In this document: positions 1-9,286 of the stretch, one piece after another | Layout: the number at the start of each line of letters is the position of its first letter | Numbering within the stretch: the stretch's first letter is position 1 | From: Chloroflexi bacterium TSY | GTDB taxonomy: Bacteria > Chloroflexota > Anaerolineae > Caldilineales > Caldilineaceae | Assembly: GCA_019217005.1 (NCBI GenBank) | Contig: JAHBNG010000022.1 | Location: forward strand, 92,161-156,160 | Reading direction: 5' to 3' | Length of the DNA: 64,000 bases | Notes under the pieces: model-generated | Database searches by the model: none | The model's input: only the letters and a program-made list of their open reading frames with translations | Told to the model about the DNA's origin: nothing | Translations under genes and position numbers: made by a program

Positions 1-131
1 CATTCTCTCCCACTGCTCTGTAGTACCAACTTGACCGATTCAACCCGATTAATTCACACTGCCTCCGGATGCTGATCCCTTCATGCTCTGGCTCTATCAT
101 TGCCCGCTTCGCCTCAACTGAAGAGTTCAGA
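1..131 (-). pseudogene. IS3 OrfB transposase, N-terminal fragment
   Basis: Reading the minus strand from the A8 run gives an open frame containing MIEPEHEGISIRRQCELIGL followed by NRSSWYYRA. This is the hallmark start of IS3-family OrfB (HTH_21/DDE integrase subunit). About 43 codons are visible before the window edge, so the catalytic DDE core is not seen. The frame is continuous with OrfA once the intervening IS is removed, so the two may be read as one product across the A-run. The insertion makes it non-functional. Confidence 0.75.
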
Positions 132-139
132 TTTTTTTT

Positions 140-1899
140 CAGTAGCAGCAAAAGTCGGGTACAAATTTATTATGTTGAGTTAGAAGGGGAGTCAGAATCA
201 TGACGATTTGTATTTGAAAGAAGAGCAGACTCCCAAGCGATTTCAAGTTCAGAAACGACTGAATCAAGGTGATGGCAAAAGCGAAAATAATCTTTGCGTT
301 CAGCCAGGATCGAATGTAAACGTTGCCGTTCAAATAAATAAGCGGACCGGTCAACGGATCGCAGCCGGAAGAGCCATAGCGAAGGACGAAGTTATTAACA
401 CTTTTGCGTCCAGTGATAAGTCGTTGATTGGTTTTCAAGCGGCCAAAGAAGCCCTCCAGGGCATTGTTAGTGGAAGGAAGACCCGAGACATCGTAGCAGA
501 CAAAGAGCCCCCACCAACGGTTGCGAAATGTTGTGTTGATATGCTGAACAATCGAGCGATCTGCGTCATCGAGAGTCGTATCCTGTGTCAGTGCGACTAA
601 ATATTGATCAACAGCTGATGCAACGGAATGAGCAGTGACCTGTACCTGGTCGTCGGCTTGAGAGTCAGGCGACAAAAGCCGTTGGAGTGCCACCAACCAC
701 CCAAGTTGCCGTCGTAAGCGGTTGGCTTGAACAGTGCAAAAACGATGAAAACCAGCAATCTTGATTAAGCGGGTCAGTAACGGATGCCCCCTTTTTCCTG
801 AGCCCGTAATAATGATGCTTCAATCGTGATTAATTGTTGAACCATCTGTAAGCCACCTAATTCAAAAGGAGCCAATCCTCTTGTCAATAAAGTGAACCGC
901 AGATAGCGAGTATATTGCAAAAGAACTGCTTTGTAGGGATCGGTTTCCGCCAATTCTCGAACCGTTTTGTAGACCCGATTCAAAAAGCCACGCAGCTTCT
1001 TTTTGAGTTGAGTTTTCATTGTACGGTCAAGCGCATAAGTGAGTCGCCCAGCTTCTTTAATGCAATGGAACTGACAAGTCTGATGGGGGCAATTCGGCCA
1101 CACTTGAGCAACAGCAAGTTGGATGTTTTCCTGGGCGTCACTGATGATGCCCTTGATAGGGATTTCCCATTCGTTTATCGGTTCCAACAGTGCTGAAACC
1201 AGAGTCTTGTGAGTCCCTGATTCCAACACTTCTGCCATCAAAGTGATGTCTAACTGGACTTCTCGAACCACATAGAGCGCTGGACTTCCTTTCTCTGGTT
1301 GCATCCCATCTATGGAGAGGATTAGTCCGCCCAACCTTTTCCATTTTTTCTGCTGGTTTACTACCTTCGCTGGCTGTCCAGCTCGCAACAAGGCTAAAAA
1401 TGTACCGATTAAGTTCAGCACTTGTCTTTCAGATATCGTTATCCGCTCTTTTAGTCCTTTATGGATTTCGGCCACTCTTCGTTGATGCCAAAATCGTTGG
1501 TATCCTATTTCGACGATTACATCTAACCCATAACCGCATTCGGGTACACCCAACTCTTCTGCTTCTTGGGAACGATAGACCACTTCTTGCTGCAAGCAGT
1601 TCTCATTTTGACACCGATATCCATGACTTACCACATAATATCTGCCCTCCAGTGTTTCCAGATACTTATGCCATAATTTATAGCTTCTTTTCAGTTTGCT
1701 TTTGCAGTTCGGACAGCGCTTCTTTGTTGGTCGGTAGTATCGTTTCTCTACCTGCTTCTCCTTCTTTTTGCGCATTTTTCCGGACCTCCTTGGCCTCTCC
1801 TATTCTAGCCTTTTCTTCCGGAGGTCTTCAATTTATCTCTTTTTGGTCGCAATCATTTACTTGTCATAATATTTCTGTACCCGACTTTTGCTGTAACTG
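140..1899 (-). mobile_element. MULE-like IS, copy 1 (1,760 bp)
   Basis: The ends are inverted repeats: CAGTAGCAGCAAAAGTCGGG at 140 and its imperfect complement ending CTTTTGCTGTAACTG at 1899. The flanks are T8 (132-139) and T7 (1900-1906), so the target duplication is hidden in a homopolymer. The same element is at 47018-48825 in the opposite orientation. Relative to that copy this one lacks 47 bp between short GCTCTT repeats near the transposase C-terminus. It is inserted in an IS3 element, so it is the youngest layer of this nest. Confidence 0.85.
170..1775 (-). pseudogene. MULE/IS256-like DDE transposase, copy 1, frame-broken
   Basis: The N-terminal open part is 1775-774 (333 aa). It has a zinc ribbon (CPNCKSKLKRS, then CQNENC), a first catalytic Asp in LSIDGMQPEKGS, a second in IISDAQENIQLA, and the CxxH signature CQFHC of MULE-type transposases. 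The third acidic residue lies in TNNALEGFFGRLKTN, further downstream in another frame (ORF 696-139). The switch sits at an A5G5 run near 780 and is identical in copy 2, so it may be programmed -1 frameshifting or an inherited lesion. A 47-bp deletion then scrambles the last 90 residues, so this copy is probably inactive. The start at 1775 has a GGAGG about 10 nt upstream. Confidence 0.75.
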
Positions 1900-1906
1900 T
1901 TTTTTT

Positions 1907-2170
1907 CACCCACTCCAATTCCATCTTGAGGCGACCTATTTGCTCATATAATTCTGACACTAACCCCTCTTCGCTCTGACGATTTTGATTCTTTTGTTGG
2001 CTATATAGGCTCGCTCCGTTCTCTTTCAACTCCCGTTTCCAGTTACTTATCTGTGTTGTATGCACTTTATACTGACTTGAGAGTTCGCTCAGCGTCTTTT
2101 CCTCCTTCATCGCTTCCAGTGCCACTCGAAACTTAAATTCATCGCTATACTGCTTTCGTTTTTGGTTCAT
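1907..2170 (-). pseudogene. IS3 OrfA (HTH_Tnp_1), truncated by insertion
   Basis: From MNQKRKQYSDEFKFRVALEA this is the helix-turn-helix OrfA of IS3 elements, with a C-terminal coiled-coil stretch (SELYEQIGRLKMELEWVKK). The reading runs into the terminus of the MULE-like IS after the Lys codons of the A-run, so the ORF ends in foreign codons. An in-frame Met 21 codons... upstream region is too close to the IS terminus to choose with certainty; the Met at 2170 matches the usual family start. OrfA normally provides DNA binding and is fused to OrfB by frameshifting. Confidence 0.75.
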
Positions 2171-2234
2171 TTGACCCCTCTTTTCACTCATTTTCTCTAT
2201 CTTAACACTTGGTCCTCTTTTTGGGGGTCATTAT

Positions 2235-3229
2235 AGAAGCTCTTTGGAATCAATGCGGCGATCAAGAACTTGGCGAGTGATAACCGAGAGTTCAATTTCA
2301 ACCATATTAAGCCAACTCCCGTTGACGGGGGTATAAACCATCTGAAAGTGCTGAGCCAGAGCGAAAGCTTCCTCAGGCGAAAAGATGGTGTAGAAGGAAC
2401 TGGGTGAATGAATGTTGAGATTATCCTGAACAATCTGTAATGAATCGGCATCAGGATTGTGTTTCGTTTTGAGATCATGCATGAAGCGAGCATACTCTTG
2501 GCCTCTGCGCCGTTCGGTAATCTGAACAACCCGCTGTCCAGTGTGTGGCTGGTAAGCAATCAAGATGCAACAGATGCCCTTGCGTTCATAGTGATGATCA
2601 TAGCGCCATTTCTTGCCTGGTTTCATCTCAATCGGCACGATTGTATCGCCCAAGAGCTGACAAGGTTTTTCATCGTAACACCCACCAGAGAGGATTCTTG
2701 GGGTCATAGGGCTGTGCATAGAGGTCCAAGATTTGTTCCATGTGCCACAAGTATGTAGGTGTTAACTTTCCGATACACCACTGCACCTTCAAATGGGATT
2801 TCAGTTCGTTTTTTTCAGAATTTCACTCACGGTTTCATGCGAAATGTCTTCCACAAACTTTAACTCAACCGCTGTGGTTGCTAGCAGCCTTAAAGTCCAT
2901 CGGCTTCGCCCATCTGGTCCTTTCGTACACGCTAGTGCCGTGATTTTGGCTCTGGCTTCGTTACTAATCTCGACTGGTCGTCCGCTTCTTGGCCTCTCTT
3001 CTAGGGCTTTGGTTAGCCCTTCCGTCACATATCTTTTGCGGATTCGCACCACCGTTGCTCGCGTCACTCCCACTCGTTCCATGATTTCTCTGTCTGTTTT
3101 TCCTCCATCTGACAAGAGCAGAATATGTGCCCTTCTTATCTTTCTTACGTTCTCTTTTCCTTTTGCCGTTATTCGCCTTAATTCATTTCTGCCTTTATCA
3201 CTTAGTTTAACTTTATATACTTGCTTCAT
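2235..3229 (-). pseudogene. IS630 transposase, copy 1, broken
   Basis: The N-terminal half (3229-2801) has paired helix-turn-helix motifs (KIRRAHILLLSDGGKTDREI and RVGVTRATVVRIRKRY), which bind the terminal repeats. The start at MKQVYKVKLS is preferred because GAGGAGG lies 8 nt upstream; a GTG at 3259 is possible. The frame breaks at an A7 run (A8 in copy 2). The DDE half continues as 2719-2231 with CYDEKPCQLLGD carrying a catalytic Asp, then IVQDNLNIHSP (second Asp) and TPVNGSWLNMVEIELSV (third acidic residue). The end is cut by IS3. A second break, one extra G before the CYDEKP codons, is shared with copy 2. Confidence 0.8.
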
Positions 3230-3303
3230 TTCTCTCTGCCTCCTCGTTTTTTTAGTCACTTTCTGGCAGAGTTTACCGTATTATAACTTATCTGACAAAA
3301 CAA
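2235..3303 (-). mobile_element. IS630-family element, copy 1, truncated by IS3
   Basis: The intact end at 3303 carries the terminal repeat GTCAGATAAGTTATAATACG read on the minus strand, identical to IS630 copy 2 at 37848-39041, and is followed by TA, the IS630 target. Identity with copy 2 stops at 2235, where the IS3 terminus begins after four extra bases. The remaining part of the IS630 would lie beyond the window's left edge. Confidence 0.85.
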
Positions 3304-3350
3304 TAGTAGATATAAGTAGTCGTTTTTAGAGATGATTAGACGCTCAACCT

Positions 3351-5732
3351 TTACGCTCCAATCAACACATGATTAAACCATAAAATAGCAGCCTCCCCTT
3401 CTTTCCGAGTAATTTCATCGACAGCCCGACTATGGCGAATGGCATTCCGAAGCTCGGCAAATTGTCCAAATTTCGATGCAGATGTACCTTTGCTTCCAAA
3501 GCGTGATTCAAATTGTGGCCACAAAATTTTGCTTGTAATTGCATCCTGTAACTCTCTTAAGTCACAAAACTCCAGTTTACCGTTGAGGGATTCGTAGTAA
3601 TCGGCATCAAGTGCAGCGTTTCTTCGAATAGCATTTCGGATTCGTTCAGTTGCTTTTTGAGAAATATGGGATGGTAACTCTGCAGAATTATCGTCAAGAG
3701 TCTGTGCAATTAGAGTACGAAGCCCCAGTTCGACTTTCTCAATGTCGGCATCCAATTCACGTAAGTGTGGCGATAAATCCAATCTTTCTTTGATCAATAG
3801 ACTTTCAATTGCTTCCTGAATAGTACGCTGTCTCTCCGTGATAAATTCATCGAAATCATCAGTTGTAAAAGGTTCTCTCACCAGTATATTCTGGGCATGT
3901 TGGGAGATGAAGTGAGATTCAAGAATTCCACGAACAGCGTTTTCGCCATTTACCTCAATTAATTCTGGCAGATACTCATTAGGTAGACGATCTCGTATAA
4001 CTTTACGATTAGTATCTGATGTAAGGGGTGTACGATTCAGAATCGTATGAACCAAACCACCTTTTAATTGTTCTGCGCCCCAAGAGGCTGGGATGATGTG
4101 ATGATCATCGACTTCGCCATATTGAGGAACATTGCCGCTCGTCCAGTCTCTTGCACCCTGAAGAATCAAAAGGTTAAAAATACCATTATATACAGATGTA
4201 CCCCGTTTGGCCTCTTTGCGCAGTTCTAAATTTTTGAATCTGACCTTGAACTCTTGAATCAATGCTGGTTCATTTCGATCGTCAGTAAACCATCGTCTTA
4301 TAGGGGTGGTTCATTTTAGCTGGATAGATAGGTTTACACTTTTAGAAACAGAAAGAACGTTTATATTCTCTGATTTCGCCGGTTCTCAGAGAGAAAACGG
4401 TCTCATATAGATTTTTGTCTATATATCAAAAGTGTAAACCTAATTTTGAACCACCCCGTCTTATATCAAGAAAATCTCTTGCGCTAGTAGATTCAACTGC
4501 TCCAGAATAACGATTTGTGAAAACAGATGCCCAGTACCAATGACGAATTTTTCGCTGGGCATCTAAACGGTGACTAGAAGGTAATGATTTGACTTGAGCC
4601 TGTAATGCGGCAAAAGCAGGCAGGATCGACACGTAAGGCAGATAATTTGAAGAAATTGCACCAAACTCCTGTGGATGTCGTAATAAGTTAATAGCTTCTT
4701 CCAATGCGTTCACGGCGGCATTCCAAAGATTCTGAAACTCTTCTGTTGTTGGAATCAATATTTCCTTACGGCGTGTGCCATCAGGATCACGCACCGGTTT
4801 TTCTTGCTCAGGCAAAAGAAAATACAGATATTTAGGAGAACAATATGCCTGCCGCAGAATCGACATTACCTGAAGAATGTATACATTCATCTTCTCGCTA
4901 TCGACAAACTCCAGACGGGAAGATGCATCTCTCCACATATGTTTGAGTTGAAGACCTTTTGGCTTAAGAAGAGCATTGATTAAATCAAAAGCATCTAAGC
5001 GAATTCCTCTACTGTTGATTTGGGTAAAAATATCACAAACCTTGTCAACTTCAAGATCCTGATCTAGCTCAATATAGGAAATTTGATATTGTTCTGTAAT
5101 TCCCTTCAGATGTTCACCAAATGCTTTTGCATTCTTAGCATGAGAATCTGTATTGCCTTCCAACACAATATCGTCCATTCTATTTGTGCGCCAGAATTGT
5201 TCATATCCCTGAACCCAGTTCGGAAGATCCCATCCACTTGCACCAACTACTGAAAGAGGAAAAATGTGTTCTTTGAATTGAGCTTGTTCATTTTCAAGGA
5301 TTCTCGCCCAACGTTTAGTAATCCTGTCGTAATTGAATGCTTCGTCGAATTCCTCAGCCATGAATCTATCGACGCGTATATAGTAGAAAAAGCGATTTGA
5401 ACGATTCGGCAGCGGTAGGTCAGGAGCCAAAAAAGCATAATACATAGCTGTAAGGCGCTGTTGACCATCAAGAACAATGTATTCAGGGTTTCCTCTCTTC
5501 AGATGCCCATAAATGTTTTCACAAGCTAATGCTTCAAAATTCGCCTTTTTACCTTTCCATAGCAGCAAACTACCAATGTAGTAGTCCAAGAATATGGAAC
5601 GCATTAATTCACTATATCCCATGGGCGCCATTCGAACTCTCTCTGAAAATCGGGAATAACGAAACGGCCTTCCCGAAGCCGTGTGATAAGAGTATTTAGG
5701 CTTACGTGATCTGGTTTCTGAGCATCTTTCAT
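3351..5732 (-). pseudogene. GmrSD-like type IV restriction protein (DUF262 + HNH), MITE-interrupted
   Basis: Once the MITE and one 8-bp target copy are removed, the gene encodes about 739 residues. The N-terminal DUF262 (ParB/Srx-like) domain starts MKDAQKPDH and shows VIPDFQREFEW and the nucleotide-binding DGQQRLTAMYYAFL. The C-terminal part has an HNH-type core (YGEVDDHHIIPASWG, then ILNRTPLTSDTNRKVI). Related single-chain GmrSD/BrxU enzymes cleave modified phage DNA; that role here is inference from family. The true start at 5732 restores the conserved N-terminus; one missing base near 5640 puts it out of frame with the body (5631-4466). Two lesions, a frameshift and the insertion, mean it is dead. 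It lies beside other accessory genes. Confidence 0.8.
4303..4457. mobile_element. 155-bp MITE, copy 1
   Basis: The ends are inverted repeats GGGGTGGTTCA and TGAACCACCCC, extending inward with interruptions to GGTTTACACTTTT and AAAAGTGTAAACC. It is flanked by the 8-bp duplication GTCTTATA (4295-4302 and 4458-4465). No coding capacity. By eye the sequence is identical to 12640-12794, which suggests two recent insertions. The autonomous parent is not in the window; 8-bp duplications fit IS256/ISL3/MULE-type transposases. Confidence 0.9.
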
Positions 5733-5984
5733 TTTCTACTCTGCTGAATTTGTAGATTTGTGACTCACGCCATGATACTTTTTGATGAATTCAAAAAATA
5801 AAACATCAGAAAATTATGTCCATCTGACAAGTAGGATTTTGGACTAGAAGCAGATCATTTGTATACTCAAATAGACTCCTATAGATACGGCTAAATGAGC
5901 GATCGCTCGATCCCCGCTATTCCTTCTGAAGCATCTTCCATTCTATAGTGAAATCTGATAGAGAACGATAGTTTTCGCTGACCC

Positions 5985-6050
5985 ATCTTCCCGGAAGGGG
6001 TCAGATATTGTAGGGTAGACGGGCCGATCTGTGACCCCTTCCGGGAAGAT
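5985..6050. repeat. Perfect 19-bp inverted repeat, 28-bp spacer
   Basis: ATCTTCCCGGAAGGGGTCA at 5985-6003 is the exact reverse complement of 6032-6050. No T-run follows on either side, so it does not look like an intrinsic terminator. It could be a small MITE or a structured RNA element. Confidence 0.7.
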
Positions 6051-6514
6051 TCAGATCTCGTGTTTTCAAACTGACTTCACTTTAGCAACCATGCGTCTAG
6101 AAATCGTCGACAAAATTTGTAAACTTCTTGTCTATATTATCTTCCCCGAGACCAGTTTGAGCCGTGAATCCTCGATAAACCCCTCTTTCCTATTGTTGGA
6201 TGGATTAAGACGTGCATGATATCTGTTTCAAGTTGAATGGTTCATGTCGTGTAGACCACAGAGTAAAAGTGGTCGCACTATTGGATTCTATACCAGATTT
6301 TCGTGCTTCTGTATGTTCGTCCCAGCACTAGCAAAGTTGGGGTAAGTACCGACAGAATTGTTCGGACCACTGACGTCCCGTCCGTGGCCTGATCGGTCGA
6401 GATGCCCGGGGTCCGACTGTCCAAATCTAACTACTCTGTCAAGGAGGAATTCATTTCTGGGGTTTGAGTTAACCACTCAGATGGGTATCAGAATTATGGA
6501 TGCGGTCGACCGAA

Positions 6515-6541
6515 ATCATCTACCTTGCAAAGGTAGATGAT
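6515..6541. repeat. 12-bp hairpin with GCA loop
   Basis: ATCATCTACCTT at 6515-6526 pairs perfectly with AAGGTAGATGAT at 6530-6541. It lies 110 bp beyond the 3' end of dhaL. No U-tract follows, so a terminator role for the kinase genes is possible but unproven. Confidence 0.5.
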
Positions 6542-6650
6542 GTATTTTGGACGAATGAAGAGAACTCTGTTGGTGGTGTGGGGATGATGCGCAAAAATGG
6601 AGGTGTAAATCCCTGAAATCCTGTCAAACCTTGTGTGCAAGGTTTCGGAT

Positions 6651-7283
6651 TTAAGCAGAAACAGTATCCACCAAAGCTTGCAGAATCATATAAGTCGACG
6701 TTGCGCCAGGATCCTGATGACCGATGCTGCGTTCACCGAGGTAGCTTGCTCGACCTTTTTTGGCTTAAAGTGGTGTAGTCGCCTCCATGCCGCTCCTGGC
6801 TGCAGTGGCACAAGCCTGTAGAGCAATCGATATATCTTGGCCATCGGCGATGGCCTCTTTGAGAGCATCCAGTGCAGGTGCCCATGCGTCAACCATTGTT
6901 TTGTCACCCAGTTCTGCCCGACCACGTGCAATGATGCCGCCCAGACCTTCCTCTAATACCTCAACTAATTCGTCAGCGTCTAATGTTTCTTTGTCTTTGG
7001 CGACAATTGACGCCTTCATAAAAAAGTTGCCGTAAAGCATTCCGCTTGCCCCACCCACCTTGGACATGAGCGTCATGCCGGTCGCTTTAAAGAGGGCGCC
7101 AATGTCCTTGTCTGCTTCAGCAGCCACTTGTTCGGCCACGAATCCGAATCCGCGGGCGATGTTTGTGCCGTGATCCGCGTCTCCGATGGCAGAGTCGAGC
7201 TCAGTGAGGTAGGTTTTGTTTTCTTCGAGGATCGTGGCGCATGATTGAAGCCACTGAATGAATTGCTGTTTCGTTATGTTCAT
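6651..7283 (-). pseudogene. dhaL: Dihydroxyacetone kinase ADP-binding subunit DhaL, nonsense mutation
   Basis: DhaL carries the nucleotide and Mg ions that phosphorylate dihydroxyacetone bound to DhaK. The metal-binding signature DSAIGDADHGTNIARGF is present near residue 30, followed by the Gly-rich GGASGMLYG. From the ATG at 7283 the gene would be 210 residues, the usual DhaL length. Codon 173 is TAA (6765-6767) where a Gln (CAA) is expected, and the same frame continues to the normal C-terminus ([20 protein letters not shown]) ending at 6651. A single C-to-T change therefore removes the last 38 residues. The gene follows dhaK by 8 bp. No DhaM phosphotransferase gene is seen nearby, so the ATP-dependent or PTS-dependent type is unresolved. 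Confidence 0.85.
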
Positions 7284-7291
7284 TATATCTA

Positions 7292-8354
7292 TTATGTACC
7301 CCACCGCAGACCCGGCGTCTGCACTGGCGCATCCCAAAACTTGAGAATCTCGTCATCGGCTTTGACAAGCATAATCGAACAGCCCTGCATTTCTAATGAG
7401 GTGATATAAGAGCCGATGAGATTGCGGGTGATGGTGACACCCCACTCTTTACATACTTGTACCAACTTGCCATAAACAGAGTACAATTCAGAAACCGGCG
7501 TCCCGCCCATACTATTGACAAATGCAATCACTTGATCGCCTCTTTCGAATGGAGCATCTGTTAACTCTTTGTCGATCCAGTCACCGGCACCTCGATCCCA
7601 TTCACGTACGGTGCGGGTATAGGGACCGTCGTTGAGGATCTCTTGTGCCAGCATCTCAGTGATCACGTCAACGTTAGCCATTGCCATCCGTTTTTGGCCA
7701 GGTTCTCCGTGGATGCCAATCCCAATTTCCATTTCATCATCAGCCAGGTCAAAGGTCGGTTTGCCTGCCGATGGCACGATGCACGAAGTAAGCGCCATCC
7801 CCATCGAGCGACCAGATTGATTCACCTTGCGAGCCAAATCGGCGCACTGATCGAGACTGTACCCAGCTTCTGCGGCAGCCCCCACAACTTTCTCTATGAT
7901 GACTGTGGTCCCGACGCCCCGCCGTGTAAAGGCTATCTTTAACAGCAACATCGTCATCGATCAAAATATTCTGAACTGGAATTCCTTCTGCATGAAGCAG
8001 TTCGGCGGCTGTCTCGAAACTCAGAACGTCGCCAGTATAGTTCTTGACCAGGAACAAAACGCCAAACCCACTGTTGACAACTTTGCCACATTCATACATC
8101 TGATCGGGCGTTGGTGAAGTGAATATCTCGCCAGGACAAGCGCCATCCAGCATCCCAGGCCCCACAAAGCCGCCATGCATGGGTTCGTGACCAGAGCCGC
8201 CACCAGAGATGATGGCGACTTTGCCCCTTATAGGAGCATCAGAGCGGACAATATAGTGCGGGTCGACATTAATCTTGAGTTCAGGATGGGCAGCAGCCAT
8301 GCCTGCAAGCTGTTCACGGACGATGTCATTAATGTCGTTGATTAGCTTCTTCAT
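7292..8354 (-). pseudogene. dhaK: Dihydroxyacetone kinase substrate-binding subunit DhaK, frameshifted
   Basis: DhaK binds dihydroxyacetone covalently through a histidine. The frame from [18 protein letters not shown] shows the loop [17 protein letters not shown], the block [20 protein letters not shown] and [16 protein letters not shown]. It then leaves frame near 7920, and the other frame carries [19 protein letters not shown], the hemiaminal histidine in GIGIHGEPGQ, and the C-terminus LKFWDAPVQTPGLRWGT. The block [10 protein letters not shown] is expected; loss of 8 nt between GGGGCGTC direct repeats would explain the break and restores a 356-residue protein, the typical length. AGGAGAAAA lies just upstream of the ATG. 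Both kinase subunits are therefore dead. Confidence 0.85.
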
Positions 8355-8481
8355 TAACGTTTTCTCCTAATCAGCATTTAGATCCCATCAATAACTCCGA
8401 TTTTCAAATTGCGTTCAATATAACAGGTGTGCTAACCTTCAGGGGGCAGATTTAAGCGATTGTATTGAAAGGATGTGTCAA

Positions 8482-9255
8482 ATGCCGACGCCATTTCCAG
8501 GGATGGATCCCTATCTAGAAAGACGACAAAGGTGGAATGCTGTTCACACCCGTTTAATTGTTGCAATTGCTGATGAATTAGGCCCCAAAGTTCGACCCAA
8601 ATATCGAGTTGACATCGAATTACGCACCTATATTGCGTTTCTAACCTCAGATTCACCTGTAGGTGTACCGGATGTTTTGGTCATGTCGTCACCAAGTCAG
8701 ACAACAGAACAGATGTCTGGTGCTCTTGTAACAGCCAGAGCTGTCAGTACACCCGCGCCGGAATTCATCGAACTTCCTATGCCCACAGAATTGATTGAAC
8801 GCTACCTAGTGGTGCGAGAAGTAGCGACCGAGGAAGTTATCACAGTTATTGAAATTCTCTTGTTGGCCAATAAGCTGACCAGCGAAGGACGAGAAGAATA
8901 CCTCCGGAAGCGAACCACGATACTCACTAGCCAAACAAATCTACTTGAAATTGATCTGCTACGCGCTGGTGATCCTATACCCCCATTTCAGGTGGACGAG
9001 GGTGGTTACCGCATTCTAGTTAGCGCTGCAATTGAGCGACCAATGGCTCGGGTGTTTCGTTTTGGCATCCGCAACCAAATCCCCGACGTATCCGTGCCAA
9101 TTCGTCCCGGAGACGATGAGCCAATCCTTTCTCTAAACCCGATTCTGCATCAAGTTTACGAGCGTGGCAGCTATGATCTAGCAATTGACTATGACATGCC
9201 TGCTGAACCACCACTTTCCTCTGATGACGCTGAGTGGTTCCGTTCGATTCAGTAA
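8482..9255 (+). CDS. DUF4058 family protein
   Basis: The conserved DUF4058 opening is MPTPFPGMDPYLE, so the ATG at 8482 is preferred over one at 8473; AAAGGA lies about 9 nt upstream. The 257-residue protein has YRVDIELRTYIA and GVPDVLVM in the first third, then EEVITVIEILLLANK followed by GREEYLRKR and LLEIDLLRAG. The E-x(n)-D/E-V-K-like spacing resembles the PD-(D/E)XK fold assigned to this family; its biochemical role is unknown. It is divergent from dhaK and convergent with the isomerase gene at 9287, so it appears to be transcribed alone. It is intact and the C-terminus (SSDDAEWFRSIQ) is near normal family length. Confidence 0.8.
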   Translation: MPTPFPGMDPYLERRQRWNAVHTRLIVAIADELGPKVRPKYRVDIELRTYIAFLTSDSPVGVPDVLVMSSPSQTTEQMSGALVTARAVSTPAPEFIELPMPTELIERYLVVREVATEEVITVIEILLLANKLTSEGREEYLRKRTTILTSQTNLLEIDLLRAGDPIPPFQVDEGGYRILVSAAIERPMARVFRFGIRNQIPDVSVPIRPGDDEPILSLNPILHQVYERGSYDLAIDYDMPAEPPLSSDDAEWFRSIQ

Positions 9256-9286
9256 CGAAGGCTGCAAATAACACAACACTGGAATA

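Larger units (their letters stand above)
1..2230 (-). mobile_element. IS3-family element, left end outside the window, split by a MULE-like IS
   Basis: The right end at about 2230 reads inward as TGACCCCCAAAAAGAGGACC, a typical IS3-type terminus directly upstream of an OrfA reading frame. OrfA lies at 1907-2170 and the beginning of OrfB at 1-131, both on the minus strand, with another IS (140-1899) between them. The insertion point is the A-run where OrfA passes into OrfB. The element itself sits inside IS630 copy 1. Its other terminus is not in the window. Confidence 0.8.
5733..6650. other. Intergenic stretch without a recognisable gene
   Basis: About 900 bp between the DUF262 gene and dhaL. 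Only short frames with no recognisable protein features occur here. It contains a 19-bp perfect inverted repeat (5985-6050) and a 12-bp stem with a 3-nt loop (6515-6541). I see no promoter or RNA family that I can name. Confidence 0.5.

Noticed and set aside
208..600. Plus-strand ORF inside MULE-like IS copy 1
   Set aside because: It is the antisense of the transposase C-terminal region; the same antisense frame is broken in copy 2.
6515..6541. Hairpin downstream of dhaL as a firm terminator call
   Set aside because: No U-tract follows in the kinase transcription direction, so it is listed only as a hairpin.
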